Positions 50,525-63,298 of a stretch of 64,000 nt of DNA are shown piece after piece (position 1 is the stretch's first letter; the number at the start of each line of letters is the position of its first letter). The DNA comes from Phalacrocorax aristotelis (Eukaryota; Chordata; Aves; Suliformes; Phalacrocoracidae). The position numbers and the translations under genes are program-made. The stretch covers positions 39,863,691-39,927,690 of the forward strand of contig NC_134278.1 in NCBI RefSeq assembly GCF_949628215.1, in the 5' to 3' direction. The notes under the pieces are model-generated. The model saw only the letters and a program-made list of their open reading frames with translations, made no database searches and had not been told where the DNA came from.

Positions 50525-53051
50525 AAGGGGGCTCCTGAGGTAGTAGGAGCCAACAGGGAAACACCAGTGAAATACCTGAAAGGAATTAAGGTGAGTTCCT
50601 CTAAGAAGGTGAGACGACTGACAGCCAGGCTGAAGTGCCTCTACACCAATGCACGCAGCATGGGAATCAAACAGGAGCTGCAAACCACCATGCTGCTAGG
50701 AAGTAATGACCCAGTTGCCATTACTGAAACTTGGTGGGACAAATCCCATGACTGGAGTGCAGCTATCAATGGCTACAGGCTGTTCAGAAGGGACAGGCGA
50801 GGCAGGAGGGGGCAGAGGCGTTGCCCTCTACATCAAGAAATGGATAGAGTGTGAAGAGCTGTCCCCGAAGAATAGCCACGAGCAGGCTGAAAGCTTATTG
50901 ATAAGAATCAGAAACCGAGGCAACAAAGGAAACCTTGTGGTTGGTGTCCGCTACAGGTGGCCTGATGAAGGGCAGCCTGTTGATGAAGCCTTCTTACTCC
51001 AGCTACAGGAGGCATTTTGCTCGCAGGCTCTTATCCTGCTGGGGGACTTCAGCTACCCCAACATCTGCTGGAAAAGTAGCACGGTGAGCTATGGGCAATT
51101 CAGGAGACTCCTGGAATGCATTGAGGGTAACTTCTTAAGGCAGGTTGTAGACAGCCCTACCAGAGGGGATGTGATACTGGCCCCGTTGGTCTGCAGTGCA
51201 AGTGAGCTGATCAGTGATGTCACGACTGGAGGCAGCCTGGGCTGCAGTGATCATGCGCTGGTGGAGTTCACAGTCCTGAGGGATATGGGTCAGAGGAAGA
51301 GTAAAGTCAGCACCCTGAATTTCAGGAAAGCCAACTTGCACCTCTTCAAGGAGTTAGTCAATAGGACTCCCTGGGAAACTGCCCTCAGGGACACGGGAGA
51401 AGAACAGAGCTGGCAGACCTTTAGGGATGCTTTCCATAGAGCACAAGAGCTCTCGATCCCCAGGTGTAAGAAATCAGGAAAGGAAGTCAAGAGACCAGCA
51501 TGGCTGAGTCAAGACCTGCTGGTCAAAATAAAAGGGCAAGATGGAAACGCACAGGCAGTGGATGGAAGCAGGGACAGGTATCCTGGGAAGACTACAGGGG
51601 TGCTGCCCGGTTGTGTAGGGGTAGGGTCAGGAAGGCCAAAGCACAGCTGGAGCTGACCTTGGCAAGGGATACAAAGAATAATAACAAGGGCTTCTACAGG
51701 TACGTCAGCCAGAAGAGGAAGGTCAAAGAAAGCAAACATGCCCTGATGAGCAAGACTGGCAAACTGGTAACAATGGACCAGGGGAAGGCTGAGGTGCTCA
51801 GCAATGACATTTTTGCCTCAGTCTTCACTGGGAATCTCTCTTCCCACACCTCTCAAGTGGATGGACCACAAGACAGGGACCGGGGGAGTGACATCCCTCC
51901 CACTGTAAGAGAAGATCAGGTTTGTGACCACCTGAGGAACCTGAATATACAGAAGTCTGTGGGACCTGTCAAGATGCATCTCAGAGTCCTGAGGGAATTG
52001 GCTGATGCAGTTGCCAAGCCACTCTCCACAACACTGGAAAAGTCATGGCAGTCAGGTGAGGTCCCTGGTGCCAGGAAAAAGGGAAACATTGCACCCATTC
52101 CTAAAAAGGGTGGAAAGGAAGACCCTGGGAATTACCATCCTATCAGCTTCACCTCTGTGCCGGGGAAGACCATGGAACAGATCCTCCTAGAAACCATGCT
52201 AAGGCATATGGAGGACAGGGAGGTGATTTGAGACAGCCAGCATGGCTTCACCAAGGGCAAGTCCTGCCTGACCAACCTAGTGGCCTTCTATGATGGAATG
52301 ACGACATCAGTGGACAGCGGAAGAGCTCTGGATGTCATCCATCTGGACTTCTGTAGGGCCATTGACATGGTCCCCCACAGCATCCTTCTCTGTAAATGGG
52401 TCAGATGTGGACTTGATAGGCAGACTGTTTGGTGGATGAGGAATTGGTTGGATGGTCACATCCAGAGTGTACTAGTCAATGGTGTAATGTCCACATGGAG
52501 ACCAATGACAAGTGGTGTCCCTCAGGGGTCCATATTGGGACCAGTACTGTTTCATATCTTCATCAAAGACATAGGCAGTGAGATCGAGTGCACCCTCAGC
52601 AGGTTTTCTGATGACACCAAGCTGAGCAGTGCATTTGACACACCTGAGGAATGGGATGTCATCCAGGGAGACCTGGCCAAGCTGGAGAGGTTGGCCTGTG
52701 AGAACCTGGTGAGGTTCACCAAGCCCAAGTACAAGGTCCTGCACCTGTGTTGGGGCAACCCCAAATATCAATACAGGCTGGGGTGCGAAGAGATCAAGAG
52801 CATCCCTGCAGAGAAGGATTTGGGGGCACTGTTGGACAAAAAGCTGGACATGAGACGACAATGTGCACTGAAAGCCCAGAAAGCCAATTGTATTCTGGGC
52901 TGCATCAAAAGAAGTGTGGCCAGCAGGTCGAGGGAGGTGATTCTGCCCCTCTACCCCAGGTGAGACCCCACCTGGAGTCCTGTGTCTAGCTCTGGAGCCC
53001 TCAGCACAGGAAGACATGGACCTGTTGGAGCAGGTCCAGAGGAGGGCCACT
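50525..53051 (+). mobile_element. CR1 LINE, nearly full ORF2, inactive
   Basis: A 2.5 kb CR1 copy covering most of ORF2. The APE-type endonuclease begins RLKCLYTNARSMGIKQEL and keeps ITETWW and LGCSDHALVEF. The GDFN motif reads GDFSYP, losing the catalytic Asn. The reverse transcriptase keeps [15 protein letters not shown] and [11 protein letters not shown], and has FSDD in place of FADD. The frame is broken near 50810 and 51540 by frameshifts, at 52229-52231 by a TGA, and again near 52960. Sequence stops being CR1 at 53051, inside the ORF2 C-terminal region. The CR1 3' UTR and tail are absent. Neighbouring sequence after it is an LTR end. Confidence 0.93.
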
Positions 53052-53240
53052 GTCGTGGTTTAGCTCCAGTCAGCAACAGTCAGCAACCAAGTGCCACGCA
53101 GTTGCTCGCTCACCCCCCCCAGTGGGATGCGGGAGAGAATCAGAAAAGGAAAAGTGAGAAACCTCGTGGTTGAGATAAAGCCAGTGTAATAAATAAAGCA
53201 GTTTCTAATGGGAAATGGCAGAGTAGTTTGTGTGAATCTT
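53052..53240 (-). mobile_element. LTR fragment of an endogenous retrovirus, 3' part
   Basis: The plus strand begins TGTCGTGGTTTAGCTCCAGT, then GTGCCACGCAGTTGCTCGCT and CCAGTGGGATGCGGGAGAGA. This matches, in reverse orientation, the terminal part of an LTR I remember as abundant in neoavian birds. Position 53052 is therefore the 3' terminus of the LTR on the minus strand, ending in CA. Similarity fades after about 53210, so the rest is decayed or truncated. There is no viral gene next to it. The family name is not assigned. Confidence 0.75.
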
Positions 53241-56200
53241 GTCCAGATGTGCTTGGTGATCTTCCTCTGCATATCTTACCCCTTCTTCTTACCCCCGTGC
53301 TTCTTATCATTATGAGATATTCACCAATTCACCACTAATTTCTTAACCATCCCTTTGGCCGAGAGATCTGATGTCTCTCTTTCACCCCAGTTTTGATTTG
53401 GGATGCTGAAAGCAAGGAACAGAAGAAGGACCAGCACCATCTAGTACAGCAAATTACTTGACAACACTCTGGGGGAAAATTTGCAGGAGTAGAAGTGTAA
53501 AGTACTAAAATAAGAACTATGGGGAGTGCTGGCATTAAAGGCATGTGAGTTGTGCTGTGGACTCTTGCACTGCATTTTATCTTCATGACACCCTTTTTTA
53601 TTTTATGGCCCAGCAGATCCATAAAGTCATACCTGACTACTTCATAAAGCAGACAGTTAAGTAAGGTTCAAAATGATTGAAAGCAAGTAAAGTGTTTGTA
53701 AAATAATTTTTTAGAAAAATATTGTGTCTAACTGATTTTTCTGTTATCAGTTGCCTCTCCAAAGAAATCTTGTTAAAAACACACATTTTCCCTGAAACAA
53801 ATGGAGTAGTGACAGATTCTTTTGGGTCAAGGTGCTCATTTCATTTCCAAGCATGATCTCCTCAGAAATAGCAAATGATTTATAAGTACAGACGTTTCTG
53901 AAATGATGATCATAAAAGTTGACTTTTAGCTCTGTTAATTAACCATATTGAAGAGACTGGCTGCTCTGTAGATGGCCATGTCTACCAACACCAGGAAATT
54001 GTTCCATCAGTAAGGGTCAATGGTGATTATTAAAACACAAGAAATCAATTTGAAATGCTAGTGACCCTCCCATAGGACTTTTTTTTTTTTGTCCTATAAA
54101 TGCTCATTCTTATGTTTGGCAAGGTTTAGACAGGAGGAGGAGCTCATGGAAAGTAGTATATTTTGAAAATATATTGTATTATTACAAATTTGTTACAAAT
54201 TTGGCTGTCTATGAAAGATTCTTGTAATTAATTCTTTATATTATTCATTATCTCTATTTTTATCAATTGCTACATATTTCTACTGCTATAAAAGGAAGAT
54301 AGCTATTGATTGCCCATACATCCCCTCCTCCATGGCAGACAAATGCAGTTCCCACTCATGTCTGCTGTCTGTCTGAAGAGATGTGAGGTGTTCTGGCCAG
54401 CTTGGAGGCGCATTGGTGCAGAGTGACTGACTGATGGCTGCACTGCAGATTGAAAGGGCTGCCTAGCACTTGCATTTTCTTCAGGGAAGGGTGACTGCAG
54501 TCTCTTTCCTTTGACTGGGAAGTCCAGGAAAACTTGCAGGAGCTTAATAGGAGCTCACAAGCCTCTGTCAGGTTTGGTTAACATTGGTCAGTGAGTTAAC
54601 AGGTACCTAGGAAAGATCAGCCATCCAGAACAATCACATAAGCCCTGTTGTTTTGGGAAAGCAAATCAACTTTTGATGGGCTTTCTTCATTTTGGTTCTA
54701 GTGAGTCAGGACAACTAAGAAAGTATTTTAGTAACTTTTAACCTCTCTTTTTCATAGCGGAGTTTTTATCTCCGGTTACTCTAAGGGTCTCAAATGGAAA
54801 TGAAATTCATCTCACATTCTCTCTGCAGCTCTGAAACAGTGGATACAGTCATCCTGAAACTGCTGTGTCAGGTCCATTGTGTGGACTAGCACAGCCAGTG
54901 GAACTATGTAATGAGTAGCTAAAATATTCAGCCACTGTGGATGCAACTGTCTTCACATCAGCTCTTGCTTTCATGACACCACTAAGGTGTATGTGAGAGT
55001 AAAATAAAATAGCATTACAACCACAAATGCTGTATGTAAGCTTTTTTTACTCTGTCTTTGTGCTGTATGTGGAAAACTTTGCATCTCGTGCAGGCATCTC
55101 CTGGTGCGCATGGCATGCTGCAGGGCAGGGGGAGAGTCCTGCAGCCCCAGAGGCAGTGTGGGGATGCACTGAGGCCAGTGCTGTCTGGGGACAGCCAGTC
55201 TTCACAACTTAGGCTCAGTAACTTCTGTTTGTCAACTGAGCTGTAGCAATGAAGAGTTAAACTGCACTCTATGGTTAGGCTTCAGTTTTGGATGTGTTTA
55301 AACTGTACAGGAAACTATCACCAATGAGAAATCTTGTGAAGTGCTGAACACCAAAAATGTTTGTTTAAATCATATTTGCAAGTAAAACAAAAAAAAATAT
55401 TTTGCTTATAGCATTGGTGGATGGTAGCCTAAAAAGGTCGTGAAAATAGATCCTGAGAGGGACAGTCTTGAATCTCATCCATACTCGAGAACATGAGACA
55501 AATTTAATTCCAGACTCTTCCATGGCTGCCTGCCCAGAGAAACCTGCCACTGTTAGTGAGAAAGCAGCTTCCCTCAAATAGCATGGAAACTATCCAGCAG
55601 GCAAAGAAGACTGAGGATGGATTGTTTTGAAACAGAATTGAAATAATGAAGATTATTAGTATGCTTGACTCTCTGTAGAGAAGTTCAAGGAGCAATTCAA
55701 GGAGGAAAATGAGCAAGAAGAATTAAATGGAAGGTTGTGAAGCAATGGGTCTAGACAAATCCTGCAATGATAGTTCTTATTAATGGAATGAAAACTTGAT
55801 TCATGTGATTTGCATAGTATGAGATTGGGACAGAAAGTGAAGGCATAAAGATGATCCAGTTTACAAGTATATTAATTTCAGTGTCTACTGACATCAGAAA
55901 TCCTTCAACTGCCTTTAGCAGACCTTTAATCAAAACTTGTGTCATTGAGAAATACCAGAATAGAGGCAACAAAATAATTTGGGTGAGAGTATCTAATATG
56001 AAAAATAAGAAGCAGTGCTGTAGCCATATGGTAGCAATGATCAGCAGCAAAGAAAAAGTGCCTGAAAAGTTCCTGAAATTTAAAAAAAAGCATCCCCAAA
56101 ATGCTGCTGAACAGAAATTTCTCTTGAAAAGTAGGACTATGCAATGGGATGGTCTTTAAGCATCTTGGCCAATTATCCTACCCAGTTCCTCACCCTTTAA

Positions 56201-59200
56201 GGATTTCAGTGCTTTTAAAATCTGTCTTCAACAGGAAAACTAATAGATTTGAACATCAAGGGGTAAAAAAAAGGACTTTAAAATATAAGTGCTAGATAAA
56301 AAATTGTAAAAGTAAAAAGTTTTTCACTGTTGATGTAGTTGTACAGCATTCAGGTGTATCTGTCTTTATAGGGATATGAATAATGTAATTCAAATTAAAA
56401 AGTCTGTATCAAAGGTATGGTTTTCATAGGAGAGAAGCACCTACTGGCAGAACAGATACTGGTCAACTTCAAAAAAATCAATTCAGATATAACATGCAGT
56501 CCCATGCTGAATAATATGCAGTACTGATTTCTAATGAACACACAGCATGCGGGATGACTGGTCAGGTTTTGCGTGCAAAGCTACAGAGTTGGCCGATGAA
56601 GACAATGGGAGAGGTGCAGCTCTTGCTTTAATGGTGTGCGTAGTGCATTTCCATGGGACCCTGCAGAGACTGCCTTGATAAAAAGCATCTTTCCAAGAAT
56701 AAAAGCAAGTCTGAAAAACAAATTTAATAGTGGATAGAAAAAGAGTGACATTGATTTGGGGGCAATGTATAATAGAGGTTTGTAGGTTTTTGCATCTTAT
56801 TTAATATTCTTGCTCTCACCCAAGAAAAGGGCTTCGATGGATAACAAGTTGTGGAGTGTTGTAGGCTCTCAAAGAAACCTGGTGTATTTTTATACTGAGG
56901 TCAGGATTCAGAGCTCTCATTACATTGATTAGCATAATATAGTGTATACTTTATGCTATATTATATACAATGTATTATATATTTATATACTGCAGAATAT
57001 ATAGCTTTTTATACGTGTGTGTGTATGTGTATCTAGGTCTATATGTATGTACGATATGTATATATGCTATGTAAGTTTGTGCTATATGATGTATATATAT
57101 CCAGCTCATTTTAGGTTACTGCTTCACAAAGACCTTCTGCTGGTTGCTTGGCGTTTGCTGTGGACTAGCAGCTCCTCCCTGTCTTTCCTTGCTGCCCCAC
57201 TCTGTGCCAGGGCTATGGGGAAGGCAGCGCAGGATGAAACTATCACCCAGGATCTCCCCATGGACAATGTTAGGGCTTGTTGATGGGGACTATAGACAAT
57301 TTCAGCTCCCCGAGCACCCAGAGCAGTTCAAAGTAATCTGTATCAAAGGATACAGAGTAGAAGTTAAATCACGTTTATTGCCCATAATAACATCTGCTTT
57401 ACCCATCAGAAGACAAGGGAGATGTGCTTGATTAAGTAGATTCAGCTGTCAGTCTGATGTGGTTCAGAGAAACTTCAAGTTTAGCAGCTACTCCAGAATA
57501 AGCAATATAGAAGAGGTCCGGCTCACTATGAATTTTTTGTAATATTTCATCATTAAAATATTTTGTTGCTTTTAATAGAACATTCAATATTCAAAGTGCA
57601 TATAACAAGCTTTCTGTCATCCTCTGTTACCATCAGAAATAGCAAAGATTAGCATTTTGGATGTAAATAATTATGGAGACAATATTTGCTCGGTTGTTAC
57701 TCAGCCAAAGCTCCTATTAACTTCAATAGATCCATAACATAGATAATATAATTTTTAATGCTGGAGGGATTTTAGTATATTGTGTTTGTCCCCTCTTATG
57801 TTTCAAATGCCAGCATTTTAACTGCAGTGCTTATCAAGCTCACTTAACAATTAACATGCATTAAAATGCATTACAGTTTATAGCTTTTTTTAATAGATAT
57901 CATAATTGCAATCTTAAAACATACTTGGGAAGGTTAAGCATTTCTGCTTGATAGAAAAAGAAAACATTTGTAGAAAAGTATTCTCCTATCAGCTCTATCA
58001 ATTCAGTTAAGTTTTTAAGCTGGCCTGCATGTTTCCTGTGACAGGGCTCTTAATCTGTCTTTACTTACTTATCTGCAATAAGTCCTTTCTCAGGACAAAG
58101 TTACTGGACAGCCAGCAGTACCTGCCAGGTCTTCTCCAGCCGCCAGCAGTCTGCCACACAGGCAGAGAAATCAGCCAGTCCCCAGCAAGTGCCTTGACGT
58201 CCCAGGTGACAGAAGGTATTTGCAAAGGGGAGATCTCCTCTGTGGGCAAAAGGATGCACTGGTTAAGGCAGCCAACCTCTGGGGCTTGTTCACACAATGT
58301 AGTCTTCCCTAGACTTGCCATTAGCTGCACAAATGTATTGGTGTCATTCTTCAGTGGCTATTAATCTGAAATGAAAGCATGTGGATGGCGTGGGGAGGTA
58401 AGCCGTACTCCTTGAAGCCTTATCCTCTTCCTCCAGGGCTCTGTTAGTCTGTCATTCAATACTATTATTATGCGGTTTCCAATGTCCTTGTCCCAGTCCA
58501 AGGAGTCTTCTACTTCAAAAATTCTCTAGTCCAAGCCTACTCCACATCGTCTGAAGAGGGGGAAGGGACATCCCCCTTCTTATGTAGAAGTCTTGCCATG
58601 GAAAACAGTTTAAGATTTCACTGCCCAGAGAAAGACAGTGTTTCCACACTGTCCCCCTAATATCTGGGTGCAGAGATAAACTCAGTATGGTTGCTTTCAT
58701 CAGTGGCCCCAACATACCAATGTTAGCCCTGGTTGCCAAAAGAGCAGCACTTCAGAAACAAAAATATGGAAGTTCTTGCATTGCTAAGTCAGATATTGCT
58801 GCGATGACTATAAAACCATGCCTTGTTTCACAGTCTCTCTGTGATATTGACTTCTAATAAGAATGGATATGATCCAAGTACCTCCAGCATCCTTATGCAG
58901 TGCTTTGGAGGTAAGCAAACCGAGAAACCCAACAGATAAACACTGCAGTTTCGGCTATTATGTTAGGCTATTGAGCCAGTAATAGCAGCTGAGAGTTATT
59001 AATTAGCATGCCTAGACATGACACAATTATTAAACTGAGTGGATAATTTCTTCGTTGGCAAAACAACTGTAACTGGGGCACTATGGGAAGGAAAGAGGTG
59101 AGTCATCTGAGGGCAGAAACAGTCACAAGTTTGCATACATTTTGCCATGTTAGCTGAACATTTTTGATGGCTTTTCATATACCAGAATCAAAACAGAAAA

Positions 59201-62200
59201 CCTGTGGTTTCAAATCCCAGATGTCAAAAGAGCTAAATTGTGGAGTGTTGTTCAAAACCTCCTCCACCTCTTCCTTACTTCCTTAGACCTGTGTGAGGCC
59301 CTGAGGATTCCCATGCGGAGTTCACATGCTCAGAGGTGCTGGGTTTGTGCTCAGTGAATGTGTAAGCAACAAGGAAGAACCCACCGTGAGGTCCTGCAGG
59401 AGCCGATTCTCTTCCCGGGTACTGCCAACATATCTGGTTGTAAATTCAAACATAATTCAAAGAATTCAAATAGTGATTTTCTAAAGGTGGAATTGCAAGT
59501 AAAATTTCCAGCTGTACATGAACAAAAGGATTTTTAACAGTTCTCACACATGTCACAAATTCAGTTGTCATTAATTCACTGAAGCTGTGCTGATTAATAC
59601 TGAATGAGAATCTGATCCTCTTCTTTCATTCTGCCTCTCGGGAATGGAGTCGGTGTGGATGCACACTGGCTTGCCCTAAAGCCTCTGCGTGACTACAGAC
59701 TGGTGATGATTCTCTAAATGGTGGGACTAGCTGCATAAGATATCAGTAGGCATGGGGCAAGTGAGTTATTCCCAAATAAGAAGTTAAATCCTGGTGACTT
59801 GATCTGCTCAGTCAGAGCAGGAAGTTGTGGGGTTTTTTTGTTTGTTTGTTTGTTTTTCAGAGAAAAGGAAGAAAAACATGATTTGGGACATATGGATCTA
59901 GGAATAAGAGCCTAGTCCTTGCAGCACAGTATTGCCATTCTCGTGTAGCAGACCATAAGCTTTGTACTGAATCAACAAGACAGCAGGGCTGCAGTTTCTC
60001 AGGCTTGCTCCATCTGAGCTTTTCTTGACGTGCCAGTAGCTTTGTTTTACTTGGCCTAGCTGTGACAGCAATTGCTGTAATTGACCAGGTGTCTGTGTTA
60101 ATTTGTTTTGCTTTTGTTTATCTGTGTGGTACAACCATAGTTCTGTATAGATACTGTAACAGGCAGTTATTCTGTATGTAGAATGAGATATTTATGGATC
60201 TAACACAGTGATGTAGTGTAGAGAAATACAGCCCTGGTACAATAGCAGGAGCCTTGAGAAGTGGAAAAACAGGGTGCAGCATGGAGGAATTCAGGCATGG
60301 GATGATATGACATAGGGCACTGGCCTGGCACCTGGAGACCCCACAGATATAAACAGTTCTCCGATGGTCAGATAAAGAAGTGCAGACCTGGACAAAACTA
60401 GTTTCAGGTAACAAAGAAAATAAAGAGATAGTATATTCTTGCTGTGAAAGGTATGTCTGAGGTCCAGGGAGCTCTTAGAGTACTCTGGGCATCATCAGTG
60501 CAGAGCTGCCCTTGAAACAAGAGGACAATTACACAGCCCACCTCCATGGACCTCTAGTTGGACACGAGGAATAGACCTCTGCAAAGGGTCAACCCAGTTT
60601 TACCTGGGACTGACATGTTACAGACTTAGAGGAAAAATCTCAACATCTCAAGGTCATTTCACACTTTACTGTGAAGATATGCAAAGATAAGGACATACTA
60701 CCAGTAGCATCAGCATGGCACAGTAGCATAGAGCATAGCATTTATGTTCCTGACACCAGGAGAATACAGTGGGTATAAGTTGAAGTTGAGAAGAATGCAC
60801 TTAGTAATTCACTTATTCTGTGTAAGCTAAGTGTATACATAGGTTTACAAGCTATGATGTGTTAGTCTCTTATGATATTCTATAGATTGTTTATGAAATG
60901 CTCCACAAACATCTTCTGTTATCAGTCATTCGACATCTGTTTCAGAGATGTTTCTGTAAATGAGTATTTCCTGTTATTGCTCTTTCTGATTTCCTTTGGT
61001 GAAGGGGAAATGTGATGAAGTGTGGTTCATCTCTGACATCAAAAGAGATTTACTCTGCCAATCTAGAAATGCCCAGCAGTCAGGAGCTACTGCTGCTGAC
61101 TGGTTTGTTAGTCTGTGTGATTTACAGCAGACCTGCTGTACTGCAGTAACAAATGTGTGTTGCCCCTTTTAAGACACATTCTCTCATGTTGTTGTTGAAC
61201 AGTCTGTTCTGATTCCTCCCTGGATCTGACCGTCATCCAAAAAAGGAATGATATGTACAACAGATCTCAGATCTTGATTTCCCATGTGCTTGCATTTCAC
61301 GTTGCTCTAAGGGTGTCCCCTCACTGTAGTAGTATTGCCCTTAAATGGATGTTGGGAAAAGGCTGGCACGTAGTAAATTTGGATAGGTCGTTTTCTTTTC
61401 ATAGATATATTATTGTTGTGCCTGGTTATTGCAGTGATCTGCATTTGTTTCAAGCAACCAGCCAAACTTCACTCTGGTGCTTAGCTCAGAGCAAGGCAGG
61501 ACCATGCTACTATAATTCAGGGAGTTCCTCCTTGTGGGGAGATCCAGAGGACGAGAACAGCTGTGGATGGGAGAGTCTACAGCTCAGGAATTGAAATCCT
61601 TACCTGTAATCCCTGAAGGAGGGCACCACAGCTCTTCAGTGCTTAGAGCTGTTGTTTTTCTCTGTGTACATTAGTCCTGCAGTTTCATGGTGGACTAAAG
61701 TCAGTCTAATTGCAGGTTGTTATTCTCTGTGCGATCTTAGTGTGTGTTCTCATCACCTCTCTTGTTGCCACTTGCTTGCTAGAGTGTCAGCTCTACCACT
61801 GGTTCAGGCATGCCTTAACTAAGTCTTCTCTTTGGTAGGATTAGTTTCTAGTCAGATCAGCAAGTGAACCCAGCTCACCCTGCAAGGTGGTGATTGCTGA
61901 ACCTGATGTGGTAGAAGTGCATGGGTGGCACAGGGGGCACCCATTCGTCTGCACTATGCTCTTTGACCACCTTGCTGTGGTCATGGGGCTGCACCAACAG
62001 GCAGATGTACCTCTTATATCTGTATTTTCAAGGTTGACAGAGAATGATAAGAGCTAGAAACACAGGATGAGATTCTTCGTCATAGGCAATGGAATGATTG
62101 AAGCCTAATTTTCAGCAAATTTCTTCCTCACAAAGGCTGTTCCATCTCATTACAATAACTCTAGGTCTCCCCTGTTCCCTCCCACAATTTCACTGGTTCC

Positions 62201-63150
62201 TCACTTTGTCAAGATAATTGCGCTCTTTTGGTTACTTAGTTAAGAGGATTTAAGAAATGCCAAGTATTGGTATATTAAATGATCTCTGAGAACCTGGTGA
62301 GGGCTTGGAGGATGGCAACCAGTTGCTGTGCTACAACTGCTTCCACATTGAAAGAACCAGCAGAACTTCACATAGTATTTTGTGAAAGATTTTGAAGGGT
62401 GCTCATATTACAGAGCAGTAAGCACCAACAAATATGTTCCCAGAAGAAGTTTCAATAAAATGTCTCAAATAAAGCTCATCTCTGTTTTTGCAATATGATA
62501 TTCTTACTGAAATTTGCCTGTGTGGAAACCTGAGATAACTTTACAGCAAAGTCATGGGTAAGCCTAAACTGATCACGTTCTTACTATGCATTTCCTACAG
62601 CAGCTGACATTGATTTAATAGTATGGTTCTATTTTAATGCTTTGTAAAATGTATGCCTTAACTAATTTTTCTCATCCTTATAATAATACACTGCCCTCTC
62701 TGTAATGTGTAGAGGAAGCAAAGAGATACTATATACAATTCTAGAAATGCACCCATCAAACTATTATGCTGCACTCATGCATCATAAGAATGATGATAAT
62801 GTGTCTTCTGCACCAGATTTATGTGATTATAGTCTTTGTAACATTCCTCTTTCTGTATTGTTCATATTCTCTCAAGCATTTATAAATACTTGGTATAGTT
62901 ATGAAGGATGTCCACTGCCCTCTGTTACCATGGGGTCTCAGAACTGAAGTAATTATAAAAATAAGTTTATTTTGGAATGCACCGTGGGCTCTAGAGTTAT
63001 ATTTAGAATTATTGTTTTACGTTTCAAGATGATATATTCCTCTCCTCCCATAGATGGACTGGGAGTGTGTGGGTGTGCAATTTAGAACAGGTCTTTGTTT
63101 GCAAATGAAGAGACAGCATAATTTAGTTGCTGTTAATCCCAGGCTGCAGA
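53241..63150. other. Gene desert flank
   Basis: About 9.9 kb with no supportable gene. It contains an AT-rich simple stretch at about 56935-57110, a TTTG run near 59832-59856, and a short motif cluster at 59000-59025. Small ORFs are scattered and lack family signatures. Confidence 0.6.
56935..57110. repeat. AT-rich low-complexity block
   Basis: The block holds repeated TATATA, TGTATATA and GTGTGTGT patches with many short inverted repeats. It has no clean period. Confidence 0.7.
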
Positions 63151-63154
63151 GATT

Positions 63155-63298
63155 AGGGGGAAGGTCTAGAGCAAGGATGTCTTGTCCTTGGTGGAAGATG
63201 ATGAGGTTGGAAAATACTTAAGCAAACTGGGCATACATAAGTCCATTGACCCTGATGGGATGCACCCATGAATACTAAAGGAGCTGGCTGATAGGTAC
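63155..63298 (+). mobile_element. CR1 LINE ORF2 fragment
   Basis: The translation contains KLGIHKSIDPDGMHP, a stop, then ILKELAD. This is the CR1 segment just before the RT core and corresponds to about 51915-52010 in the larger copy ([13 protein letters not shown] and [10 protein letters not shown]). It is a short internal piece with no 3' end, so it was isolated by deletion or belongs to an old decayed copy. Confidence 0.85.
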
